Source of the DNA: Bretschneidera sinensis
Lineage: Eukaryota; Streptophyta; Magnoliopsida; Brassicales; Akaniaceae
Assembly: GCA_023935145.1 (NCBI GenBank)
Contig: CM043699.1
Coordinates: 60,900,638-60,964,637, forward strand
Direction of reading: 5' to 3'
Length of the DNA stretch: 64,000 nt
The first letter of the stretch is position 1, and every line of letters starts with the position of its first letter. Positions 55,411-64,000 of the stretch are shown here, piece after piece. A program made the translations under genes and the position numbers. The notes beneath the pieces are model-generated. The model did no database searches and was not told the DNA's origin. It was given only the letters and a program-made list of their open reading frames with translations.

Positions 55411-56259
55411 CCAAGGTTCGAAAAGTTGCCTGAAAGAAGTGAAAAACAAACCCCCTCAAGAGTGGCAGCACCTAAAGTCGACTTGAAGCAACTACCTAAG
55501 GGTTTAAAGCATGCATTTCTCTGTCCAGGTGATACCTTTCCTGTTATTATTTCATCTGAATTATCTGAGACCCAACATAAGAAACTGATTTAGACCTTAA
55601 TTGCACATAAATCAGCCTTAGGATGGAGCATGGCTGATTTGAAGGGAATTAGTCCCCTGATCTGCTCCCATAAAATAAATTTGGATGAAGGAACTAGTCC
55701 TCGTAGAGACCTTCAACATAGACTTAACCCCACTATGAAAGAAGAAGTGAAGAATGAATTACTGAAACTATTAGATGTGGGTATTATATACCCCATAGCT
55801 GATAGTAAATGGGTAAGTCCTACGCAAGTCGTTCCCAAAAAGTCTGGAGTCACTGTGGTAATGAATGACCTAGGAGAGTTAGTCCCTACTAAACTTGTGA
55901 CTGGGTGGCGTATGTGCATTGATTACAGAAAATTAAATGCTGCCACCCGGAAAGACCATTTCCCACTTCTTTTTATTGATCAAATTCTTGAGCGTGTAGC
56001 TGGTCTTCCTTTTTACTGTTTCTTAGATGGTTATTCTGGTTATTATCAAATTGAAATTGCATTAGAAGACCAGGATAAAACCACTTTCACTTGTCCTTTT
56101 GGCACTTATGCTTTTCGTAGAATGCCATTTGGATTGTGTAATGTCCCTGCCACTTTTCAACGTTGTATGATGAGCGTTTTTAGTGACATGATTAAAAATT
56201 GCATGGAGGTTTTTATGGATGACCTGACTGTTTTGGATCTTCATTTGATACATGCTTGA
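55411..56259 (+). pseudogene. Athila-D reverse transcriptase, broken by stops and a one-base deletion
   Basis: After the linker (LKQLPKGLKHAFL, 55484-55522) and a TAG near 55591, the frame 55630-56259 holds LNPTMKEEVKNELLKLLDVG, GIIYPIADSKWVSPTQVVPK, GWRMCIDYRKLNAATRKDHF (55903-55962), FLDGYSGYYQIEI (56020-56058, first catalytic Asp), FRRMPFGLCNVPATFQRCM and the FMDD box (56212-56223). Immediately after it a single T appears lost from a T run (about 56230-56236), shifting the frame so that the thumb is read from 56256 on. Catalytic residues are present. Confidence 0.93.
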
Positions 56260-57010
56260 TGAATTTGAAAAAAGTATTAATTCGTTGTGAGGAAACAAAA
56301 TTGGTCTTAAACTGGGAAAAATGTCATTTCATGGTACCATCTGGCATTGTCTTAGGACATATTTTCTCTTCTAGAGGAATAGAGGTTGATCAATCTAAGA
56401 TTGAATTAATCTCTAAATTACCTACACCTAAGACAATAAAGGATGTGAGATCTTTCCTTGGTCATGCTGGTTTTTATAGGAGGTTTATACAAAATTTTTC
56501 CAACATATCTAAACCACTATGCGCCCTCCTAATTAAAGATGCCCCATTTGAGTGGACTCAAGCTTGTCAAGAGGCCTTTAAAACGCTGATTGGCAAGCTT
56601 ACTTCAGCACCTATAATGCAGCCACCTGATTGGAATTTACCCTTTGAAATCATATGTGATGCTAGTGACTACACTGTAGGTGCTGTTCTTGGACAGCGAA
56701 GAGAGGGAAAACCTTTTGTCATTTACTATGCTAGTAAGACTTTGAATAGTGCTCAGATGAATTACTCCACAACTGAAAAAGAATTGCTAGTTGTAGTATT
56801 TGCTTTAGATAAATTTCGTACATATTTAATTGGTTCTCCTATTCTAATTTTTACAGATCCTGCGGCTCTCAAGTACCTTCTTACAAAGAAGGATGCTAAG
56901 GCATGCTTAATACGATGGATCCTACTCCTACAAGAATTTGACATTACTATCAAGGATAAGAAGGGAGTAGAGAACGTAGTAGCTGACCATCTCTCAAGGC
57001 TCACATTTAA
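56256..57010 (+). pseudogene. Athila-D RT thumb and RNase H, open
   Basis: Open frame 56256-57962 starts in the RT connection ([19 protein letters not shown], 56308-56364) with [19 protein letters not shown] (56446-56502). RNase H follows with its four acids visible: CDASD (56653-56667), TTEKELL (56770-56790), [10 protein letters not shown] (56851-56880) and VADHLSRL (56980-57003). In the native element this is one polyprotein with RT and integrase. Confidence 0.93.
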
Positions 57011-58376
57011 GGACACTTGCGATGACACGCCAATTAAGGATGACTTTCCTGATGAGCATCTACTCTCTGTTAATTCTTTACCATGGTTTGCTCACATTGT
57101 GAATTATTTGGCCACAGGTGCGATACCTATGGATTGGAGCACTCAAGACAAGAGGAAATTTTTGTATAAGGAACGTAATTTTTATTGGGATGACCCTTAT
57201 CTTTTCAAGTACTACCCTAACCAAATTTTGAGGCGTTGCATCCCTAATGAAGAGATTGCCAGCGTCTTAGAATTTTGTCACTCCCACGCTTGTGGAGGCC
57301 ACTTTTCAATGAAAAAAATTGCTGCAAAAATTTTGCAGTGTGGATTTTATTGGCCTACCTTGTTTAAAGATGCAAACACCTATTGTCGCTCATGTGAAAG
57401 GTGTCAAAAGTTAAGAGCTGTGTCTCGTCGAAATATGATGCCCTTAAACCCTATTTTGGTAATTGAAATCTTTGATTATTGGGGCATCGATTTTATGGGA
57501 CTCTTTCCTCCTTCCTTCGGATACCTTTATATCATCGTGGCCATAGACTATGTATCTAAATGGGTAGAGGCAGCAGCTTGCCGAAGCAATGATAATAGAA
57601 CAGTAATTAAATTTCTTAAAGAAAATGTGTTATCTCGATTTGGTACGCCACGTGCTATAATTAGTGATCGAAGTACAAATTTTTGCAACCGTTCTTTTGA
57701 AGCTTTGATGAGAAAGTATGGGGTGTTACATAAAATTTCGACTGCCTATCATCCTCAGACGAGTGGGCAAGTAGAGCTCGCTAATAGGGAGATTAAACAA
57801 ATTCTAGAAAAAACGGTTAATCCGGATCGCAAAGATTGGTCTTTGAGACTAGTTGATGCGCTTTGGGCTTACCGTACAGCTTTTAAAACTCCCTTAGGTA
57901 TGTCACCTTATCGGCTTGTCTTTGGAAAGCCTTGCCACTTACCTGTAGAGCTCGAGCATTGAGCGTATTGGGCAATCAAATCTTTTAACTTTAACATAGG
58001 AGAAGCAGGTAAGCTTCGGAAATATCAATTGACCGAGTTAGAGGAGTTAAGAAACGATGCTTATGAGAGCTCTAGGATCTATAAGTCTAAAATGAAAATA
58101 TTCCATGATAAAAATATTTTGAGGAAAACATTTAAACCTAATGATCGGGTGTTCTTATACGAATCTAGGCTCCATAAGCATCCTGGAAAACTTCGGTCGA
58201 GGTGGACCGGCTCTTTTGTAGTGAAAACTGTTTTTGAAAATGGGGCGGTAGAAATTGAAGATACTAGGGATGGTCAAATTTTCAAAGTCAATGGTCAATG
58301 ACTTAAGATCTTAGTCGAGAGATCAGATTCGGAAGTGGAAGACATTCCGCTTATGGATCCGGTCTACGCATCCTGA
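57011..58376 (+). pseudogene. Athila-D integrase, two late stops
   Basis: Zinc finger H-H-C-C is seen as [10 protein letters not shown] (57280-57309) and CRSCERCQK (57385-57411). DDE core: WGIDFMG (57480-57500, first Asp), IISDRSTNF (57658-57684, second Asp, with RS replacing the usual GG) and [12 protein letters not shown] (57760-57795, Glu). It is open to 57962, where TGA replaces the Arg codon found in Athila-M (consistent with CGA to TGA). The C-terminal domain 58029-58301 stops with a TGA at 58299, again at an Arg position, and trails to PLMDPVYAS near 58376. Confidence 0.93.
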
Positions 58377-60062
58377 CCACACAACACAGGTACATAGTTA
58401 CTTTTATTTTTCTTTCTTTTGTTTTGTAGTTTTGTTTTGTTTTTTTTACTTTTTTTAGTCCATTTTAATGATTAATTTTTAGTGTGCTAACACCCCGTGG
58501 TACACCGTAGTTGCCTTTTTTTTTGTGTGTTCTATGTTGTAGATCGGATCTTCAACAAGAAGTTGAGCATGCGGTTCAATTGGTCGTGCACGATTTTTTT
58601 TTTTGCTCCACTCACCTTTGGTTAAACAGGGAGTTTCCTTAATTTTTGCTTTTACATTGAGGACAATGCTTATTTTCAGTTGGGGATGGAGGAGGAGGAA
58701 ACATATTTTTTTATAACTGTTGAACATTTTTGAACCGTTGAACTGCTTGGTGTCATCTTTGTGTGTGTCTAGCATGCTTCGTGTTAGCTTTAGAGTCAAT
58801 TTACATGTCAATGATATAAACTTAATTGAGATAGCATATAGCATTTAGAAGAAGTTAAATCTTGCTTCAGTTTGAAATTAATTTAAGCATCAATCTTCAT
58901 TTGGTTAGAGACTCTAGTTTGTGGTAAGATTGTATGATTAGGCTATAACATCTAGAGAAATTTTATGTGTGATTATTTTGTGAATATTTTTATGGTCTCA
59001 ATAAGCTCTAGAACTTACTTGATAATCACTTGAGGCGAATTCCTAGAATGCACACTACTTAGGATATGATATAGGCCATTTTTGAACCGTTTGAGTCTTT
59101 CAAACCTACCATTGCTATATTTATCACTAGTCACCTATTTGAGCCTTTTTCTTGAAAAGAAAAATTGAGCCTTGTTTCTTTCAATAAACCATTTACTTAC
59201 CTTTATGAGCCTAAAAATATTTTTATCCTTACCTTTCTTTTAAAAGAACTTAGTTATACACATGTTGTGAGAAGCACTTAAAAGGAGTAAGGGTGGAAAT
59301 ATGAAAAAAATATCACCACCGCAACCCAAGTACATTAAAGGAGATAAGTTGGGGGTTGTGGAAAAGAAAAGAAAAAAAATGAAAAAGAAGGTGAATGGTT
59401 ATGTGCCAAAATAAAAATAAAAAAACGAATTATGGCAAAGAAAGAAGAAAGAAAGAAAAAAAAATGGTGATTTGTTGAAAGAAATGCTCGAAAAATGGTT
59501 GAAAGAGTTGGGTGTGGAAGTAAAGGTTATCAAGTGCTTAAAGTGATTATGTTTAAAGCTAAGAGATTGAGTTCTTTTACTTGTGAATCTTTCCCATTCT
59601 TCCTTAGCCTTTACCTTAGCCTAACGTTACAAGCTTATTAAAGACCTTTTGATCCAATGTAGTGTGATTTTTCTACAATAGTGGAGAGTGGTTTGAAATG
59701 TAAGCATATGGAGCTTGTTTTTGTGATTGATGTCACGCTATTTATTATGTTTTTAGAGACCAAGATTTGTATTCATGAATATTATGCATAAAATCATCCG
59801 GATGCTTAGATAAATGGATTGTGGTAAGATGGATTTTAAGAGTCAATAACGATGTTAAGATTGATGTTTGAATTACTTTTGGATTTGGGTGAAATTTAAT
59901 GATTCTTTGTGTCGTGTGTTGTGTGCAAATTTTAAGACAAAATGTGAATTACTCTTGGTTAACACTAATATTGCTTTTCATTTACTTTGATTCCCACCAT
60001 AGAATTCATCTCTTAATTTCGCTTGAATTGCTAGGGACTAGCAATAAGCTAGTTGGGGGTTG
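58377..60062 (+). other. Athila-D 3' untranslated region and polypurine tract
   Basis: Non-coding. Includes GAGGACAATGCTTATTTTCA followed by PPT-like GTTGGGGATGGAGGAGGAGG (58650-58699), A-rich stretches at 59360-59465, and the polypurine tract AGTTGGGGGTTG at 60051-60062 after ATTGCTAGGGACTAGCAATA. The conserved blocks seen in the other three Athila elements are not obvious, so this is a different subfamily. Confidence 0.75.
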
Positions 60063-61331
60063 TGATGAGAGTCATAAAATGCCTATCAGCAGTGGTTAAT
60101 CGTTAGCATTTTAGGATTAATCTCGGTCTTTATTGTGCTTTTATATGTAATAACTCTAAAGTAATATTATTGGACCACTGACTTATTTCTGTGTAATTTA
60201 CAGGTACTTTAAGTTTAAAAGATAAAAAGAAGAGATCGTTGCTTAAAATACCAAGATCCCATGCTTCTGGAAGGACAAGATGGACTTCTGCCTGAATTAC
60301 GATCGAGCGCACAAGCAATGCGATCGAGCGCACATCCCACATCGAGCAAGGTACTCTGCAGCGCATATGCGATCGAGCGCACAAGCTGCAATCGAGCGCA
60401 TGTGCGGTTGATCGCACTCGAGCTGCAATCGAGCGCACCCGGACAGTATCCCACATTGGCTAGATAACACATAGCATTCTGGGAGTTTGCCTATATAAAG
60501 ACCCACTCTGCTCAGCTGAAATAATCAAATCAATCGAGGATGAATCCAGAGGGCCTTTAGGAGCAATCCAGAGGGTCTTTAGGAGGAACCCGAAGTTTAA
60601 AGTTTGAAGGTCGGGAGAGATGATCGTCGGGAGGCCGGAGGCAACTCGAGGACGCATGAGCCCCATGGTCGGCTAGTCTCCAAGCAAGGCGAAGGGATGA
60701 ATCCCTAGGTGTAGTTGTTCTTATTTTTCATTTATTTGATTCGGTTGTAGTTGGAATTATTTTCGTTAAATATTGTTATTCTTTAATTTAATTAGTATAT
60801 TTATTATAACTCCGGTGGTTGCATGCTTCTTTTCCATATAAGTTCAGTCAGGCTTTTCTTATGTGTACCTGTTTGGGTGTGATTGAGTTCGGTAGATCTA
60901 TTTTATAGATTTGTCCATTGCTGCGGTATCATCATTTAGATATATCGTCGTCTTTTGATAATTTATAAGTTAGGTCATGTGTGCTTGAAAGTAAAGAAGA
61001 TTTCATAACAATTACATTAGGATTTATAAATGCACTTTAATTGAATATTTTTCGATTGCCTGTTTGGGATGTGAAACTTGCAATCGAGATAAAAACAATT
61101 GAATCAAGTTAGGATTAGAGCAACGAACCTAGGGAGGATTTCCGGAACCTTGTCATTTTTATTTTAAACTTATTTACACAATTACCCTTTTTCTCAAACA
61201 ACTCAGATTCTTTTAATCTTTTATCGTTTGTGTTGAGGTTTACACCTTCTGTTGTACTTAACTTGTTTCCCTGTGGAATCGACACCCCAAAACTATACTA
61301 CAATAACCACGTTATGTTTTGGGCGTGATCA
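60063..61331 (+). repeat. Athila-D 3' LTR (1269 bp)
   Basis: Starts TGATGAGAGTCATAAAATGC and ends GGCGTGATCA. Nearly the same as 51530-52800. CGATCGAGCGCA cluster at 60299-60440; TATA about 60489-60496. Confidence 0.95.
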
Positions 61332-61336
61332 TAAGT

Positions 61337-61829
61337 CCCAAGAATATATGTCACCATACTGCACTTCAGGTCTATCCTTTTCCCTTGCAAGATCAGTTTC
61401 AAGTTCACTAAGTAACTGTGCTATTAGCTCACCATTTTTTTGCACTTCTTGTTCTTGTTCCAGCTTGTGAAAATGTGAGAGTTCCTGGATACTGTGTGTT
61501 ACTTTTTCTTCCTTTTCCTTCGCCCTATCAATATTCTTAAGATTATCTACCTCTTCTTTGTTGTAATCTATTCTTGATGCCTTATTGTCAAGCTCATGTG
61601 CATTAGGAATAGATTGTTGTTACAATTGTAGTGGTACTTGTAGTGGCTTCTCCTGAGTTGCTGCCTTTTGTGTCAGCATTTGATCCTGGATTTCTAATTG
61701 AACTTGTGGCTTCTCTTGAGTTAATTTGTTGGCATAGGAAGATTTGATCTCGGCTAATTGCAGTCTAATTTTATGAAATTCTTGATGCCTTATTGTCAAG
61801 CTCAATGAAATCTCAATGAAAACACCAAA
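61337..61829 (-). pseudogene. unrecognised Gln/Glu-rich ORF of the small element, N-terminal part
   Basis: On the minus strand, from beside the 5' LTR: FIEISLSLTIRHQEFHKIRL, LTQEKPQVQLEIQDQM, a stop near 61622, then LDNKASRIDYNKEEVDNLKN, LEQEQEVQKNGELIAQLL and SELETDLAREKDRPEVQYGD. The composition and heptad-like Leu spacing suggest a coiled coil. The reading joins in frame to 51524 across the Athila-D target site. A 21-base direct repeat (from CTTGACAATAAGGCATCAAG) occurs twice within it. I do not recognise a family. Confidence 0.45.
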
Positions 61830-62094
61830 TGATGGATGTGACTTATGCATGAAGGGGATTTTGGACAATGTTTAGGGAATTCTGGATAGAATGAGAATAA
61901 GGGTGGGATCTTGTTTCAATCACAAGACAAGATCTTTGAAGAGTTCTCTTATTTCTCTTTTGATTGTTCTACAAATGAGTGTACAATGCTTTATATAGGC
62001 TACGATTGATGACCGCAAGAGTAACCAACTAACAAACTACTATCTAATCCCTTTATTCCATTACAAGCTATCTATTACTAATTTGTTCGTATCA
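61830..62094 (-). repeat. 5' LTR of the small non-autonomous element (265 bp)
   Basis: On the minus strand begins TGATACGAACAAATTAGTAA and ends CATCCATCA. Adjacent minus-strand DNA TGGTGTTTTCATTGAG starts with the TGG expected of a primer site, but I cannot match it to a tRNA. Confidence 0.75.
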
Positions 62095-62099
62095 CTACA

Positions 62100-63560
62100 G
62101 GCAACCAAAATCCAACTGAACCATCCACGCGAGCGGTCATGATAGAGACTAACAATATCAATCGAATCACTCGATTCAGTAGCAAGTCTAGGTGAGCCTA
62201 GATGCCCTAGTCACATAAGGACATTTCTTGGAACTCACCTAGCTGGTGGCTGACCTAGCTGCTCAGCTCGAGGGGTAGACCCATTCTCTACCTTAAGTAT
62301 TGCTACAAAGCCCTTGGTCCATGAGGCATAAGAATTCCAGCAGCCACAATCGCACCTCAAACCGTAAGTCCACTCAGGGTCCTTTCCTGCCAAACACAAT
62401 CCTCCAAGAACTATACTGATTTGAAAAAGAAGCTAGAGAAGATGGATAAGAAGATATATGAAGCCTTTAAGCATAGGGGAACTAATGTTCTGGATGAACT
62501 TGATACCCAAAACCCTCATTTCACCTAAGAAATCCTAAACGTCTCACTCCCTCAGCACTTTAAGATGCTCTTTATCAAGGCCTACGATAGCACCTCCAAT
62601 CCCATGGATCACCTTTAACTCTAGAAGACCACAATGCTCTTGTAACGGCACCTAGACACAGTCTTGTGCCAGACATTCCCATTAATATTCGAGAAAGCAA
62701 CTAGTACTTGGTACTCCTACCTAAGGCCTTAGAGTATTAGCTCCTTGAAAGAACTTAGTTGCTTCTTCGCCACACACTTTCTCAACAGTAAGGGACTAAG
62801 GAAAATAACTGAGAGTCTCTTCAACATTATCTAGTGAAGAGGTGAGAAACTCCGTGAATACATTTCATGCTTCAATACATCATCATAGGAAATTCCTTAC
62901 CTCAACCCGAAAATCCAGATGATCACATTCAAGAATGGGCTTAGGTCAGAAGCTTTTAGTGCTAAGCTTACCAAGTGCCTATCAAAAGATATAAACAAGA
63001 TGCTCCCAAAGGAAGACCAAGAATTCTGAAGGCAACGAGAAGAGGACAAAGAAAAAAGAAAAAGAGAACAATTTGAGCCAAATAATGATTCAAGGAAAAA
63101 GCCATGCAAAGATGAAACCAGATGAAGTTCTTGGATGTTCGATAACTACACGCCACTTAACACCCCTAAGACCAACATCCTAATGAATATCTAAGACTGA
63201 GATTTTATCTGCTGGCCCTCAAAACCCATAAATACAAGTGAAAATAAAGATAGGTCTAGATGGTACTGCTTCCATAGAGACCAGGGGTATGACACTGAAG
63301 AGTGCAAAGCCCTTCAAAATTAGATAGAGTCACTTATTCGTCGATGATACCCAAAAGAATACACCTGCTCCCCTATAATCTGATGGGATGATAGGGAACG
63401 GTCAAGACGAAGCCCTCAATGCACCATTAAAATAATCTTTGGGGGCCTAGCAATTGGCAGACATTCATTACAGTCTAAGAAGGCATACACTAGGTCGATC
63501 ACCTTCAGCAATGGACTTAACAAGAAAGTAAGAATAGACTAGGTGATCTCTTTTGCAGAT
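62100..63560 (+). pseudogene. Tat #4 gag, broken
   Basis: Plus-strand text in shifting frames matches Tat gag: LPQHFKMLFIKAYDSTSNPM (about 62551-62610), FPLIFEKATSTWYSYLRP (62676-62730), SSLKELSCFFATHFLN (62741-62788), GEKLREYISCFN (62837-62872) and KMLPKEDQEF; then the late gag block WYCFHRDQGYDTEECKALQN (63262-63321). Stops are frequent. It continues the N-terminus at 50826 after removal of the nested elements. Confidence 0.75.
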
Positions 63561-64000
63561 GAAGATCTAGAGGGACTATAAACATCACATGATAACGCCA
63601 TCATTGTCACCCTACTGATAAAAAATTACACTGTGGAAAATATCTTGGTCAACAATGGGAGCTCAGTCAACATATTATACTATGACACCTTCTAAAAGAT
63701 GACGCTCAATGATGATTAACTCAAACCAGTAGCATCTCCATTCTAAGGATTTTCGGGAGAGCCTATACTCCCTGAAGGTAGCATATTCTTACCCATTAAT
63801 GCAGGCTTAGCCCATAAGCAGACCACTATGATTACCATATTCCTAGTCATTAGGAATTCGTCCTCTTACAATGCCACCCTCAATCGAGTGAGGCAGAACT
63901 CTATTAGGGTTGTCTTCTCCACGTATAACTTCAAGATGAAGTTCCCAACCGAGAATGATATCATAGAATTTCGAGGAAACAAGATGACTTCTCGATCTTG
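63561..64000 (+). pseudogene. Tat #4 aspartic protease, catalytic Asp lost, runs off the edge
   Basis: NYTVENILVNNGSSVNILYY (63626-63685) is the Tat protease active-site region; relatives have VDNGSS, so the catalytic Asp (codon 63651-63653) is Asn here, consistent with GAC to AAC. It continues with GFSGEPILPEGSIFLPINAG (63749-63808), NSSSYNATLNRV and KMKFPTENDIIEFRG (63938-63980). RT would follow outside the window. Confidence 0.78.

Larger units (their letters stand above)
51530..61331 (+). mobile_element. Athila-D: nearly complete Athila element (9.8 kb)
   Basis: LTRs 51530-52800 and 60063-61331, target duplication CAAGT/TAAGT (51525-51529, 61332-61336), tRNA-Asp-type primer site, full gag-protease-RT-RNase H-integrase order, long 3' UTR and polypurine tract. 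Coding sequence has two frameshifts (about 53810-53860 and 56230-56240) and six stops (54118, 54304, 55408, about 55591, 57960, 58299). The LTRs are very similar by eye. No env-position ORF is seen. Confidence 0.95.
50988..62094 (-). mobile_element. small non-autonomous LTR element (about 1.3 kb without insert), split by Athila-D
   Basis: Two related terminal repeats (50988-51297 and 61830-62094) flanked by perfect CTACA duplications (50983-50987 and 62095-62099). Orientation minus: the right repeat is the 5' LTR (TGATACGAACAAATT...CCATCA). Internal DNA is only about 0.72 kb and encodes no retrotransposon domain, only a Gln/Glu-rich reading frame. Size and lack of pol place it with TRIM/LARD-like elements. 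Confidence 0.75.
50262..64000 (+). mobile_element. Tat element #4: 5' LTR, gag and protease, continuing past the right edge
   Basis: LTR 50262-50778, primer-site remnant at 50781, gag start at 50826, interrupted at 50987 by a small non-autonomous LTR element (to 62094), then gag and protease from 62100 to the window end. RT and beyond lie outside. Confidence 0.78.

Noticed and set aside
58479..58844. 121-aa minus-strand ORF as an antisense accessory gene
   Set aside because: Athila-D 3' UTR; a plus-strand poly-T stretch and low-complexity composition explain the open frame.
61252..61470. Ser/Cys-rich plus-strand ORF across the Athila-D LTR end
   Set aside because: It spans an element boundary and is antisense to the small element's frame.
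1..64000. Host genes, tRNA or rRNA genes
   Set aside because: Every coding-like stretch belongs to retroelements; tRNA-like text is limited to short primer sites.

Overview
This window looks like heterochromatic, repeat-filled DNA from a flowering plant, probably a eudicot with a retrotransposon-rich genome. I found no host protein-coding gene and no rRNA or tRNA gene. Almost every base can be assigned to LTR retrotransposons inserted into one another. The plant assignment rests on the lineages seen: Athila-type Ty3/gypsy with tRNA-Asp-type primer sites, Tat-type Ty3/gypsy with a second (archaeal-type) RNase H, chromoviruses, a Tekay/Del-like LTR and Ty1/copia with initiator-Met primer sites. 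Lineage names come from protein and LTR motifs read by eye, not from a search.

Layout. (1) 1-3656: decayed Tat element #1 (RT, RNase H, second RNase H, start of its 3' LTR) carrying a copia LTR scrap. (2) 3657-15989: Athila-E, with gag-protease and an env-position ORF but no RT or integrase; a chromovirus (7987-12388) sits inside it. (3) 15990-18528: a folded-back LTR scrap, then LTR/leader and gag of Tat #2. (4) 18529-31504: a reverse-oriented copia LTR, a copia pol with its 3' LTR, and an inverted copia gag; a very young, minus-strand, non-autonomous Athila (Athila-N, 22436-27983) splits the pol and is flanked by TAATC. (5) 31505-50261: the 5' LTR and leader of copia #2. The LTR is split by Tat #3 (32425-41245), which itself holds a solo Athila LTR (39835-41161, TSD GCTAT). 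The leader is split by a ~2.85 kb Tekay-like solo LTR (42875-50069), which holds Athila-M (43328-47667, TSD TGGAA). (6) 50262-64000: Tat #4 (5' LTR, gag, protease, running off the right edge), split by a ~1.3 kb non-autonomous LTR element (50988-62094, TSD CTACA), itself split by the almost complete Athila-D (51530-61331, TSD C/TAAGT).

How the parts work together. None of the elements seen looks able to move alone: each lacks domains, has frameshifts and stops, or has lost catalytic residues. Athila-D is the most complete, with gag, protease, RT, RNase H and integrase all present but two frameshifts and six stops. Athila-N keeps near-identical LTRs, a primer site, a polypurine tract and one open 544-codon frame, yet lacks most of RT and all of RNase H and integrase; it probably moved using enzymes from a related autonomous copy elsewhere. 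The nesting gives relative ages: copia #2 and the Tat elements are oldest, then Tekay and the Tat #3 insertion, then the Athila copies.

The most interesting signals are outside the coding parts: CGATCG-rich repeats upstream of the LTR TATA boxes, a hairpin at the LTR end next to the primer site, multiple polypurine-tract-like copies with conserved 3' blocks shared by different Athila families, tandem repeats in the Tat 3' UTR, and a small non-autonomous LTR element with an unrecognised Gln/Glu-rich reading frame.
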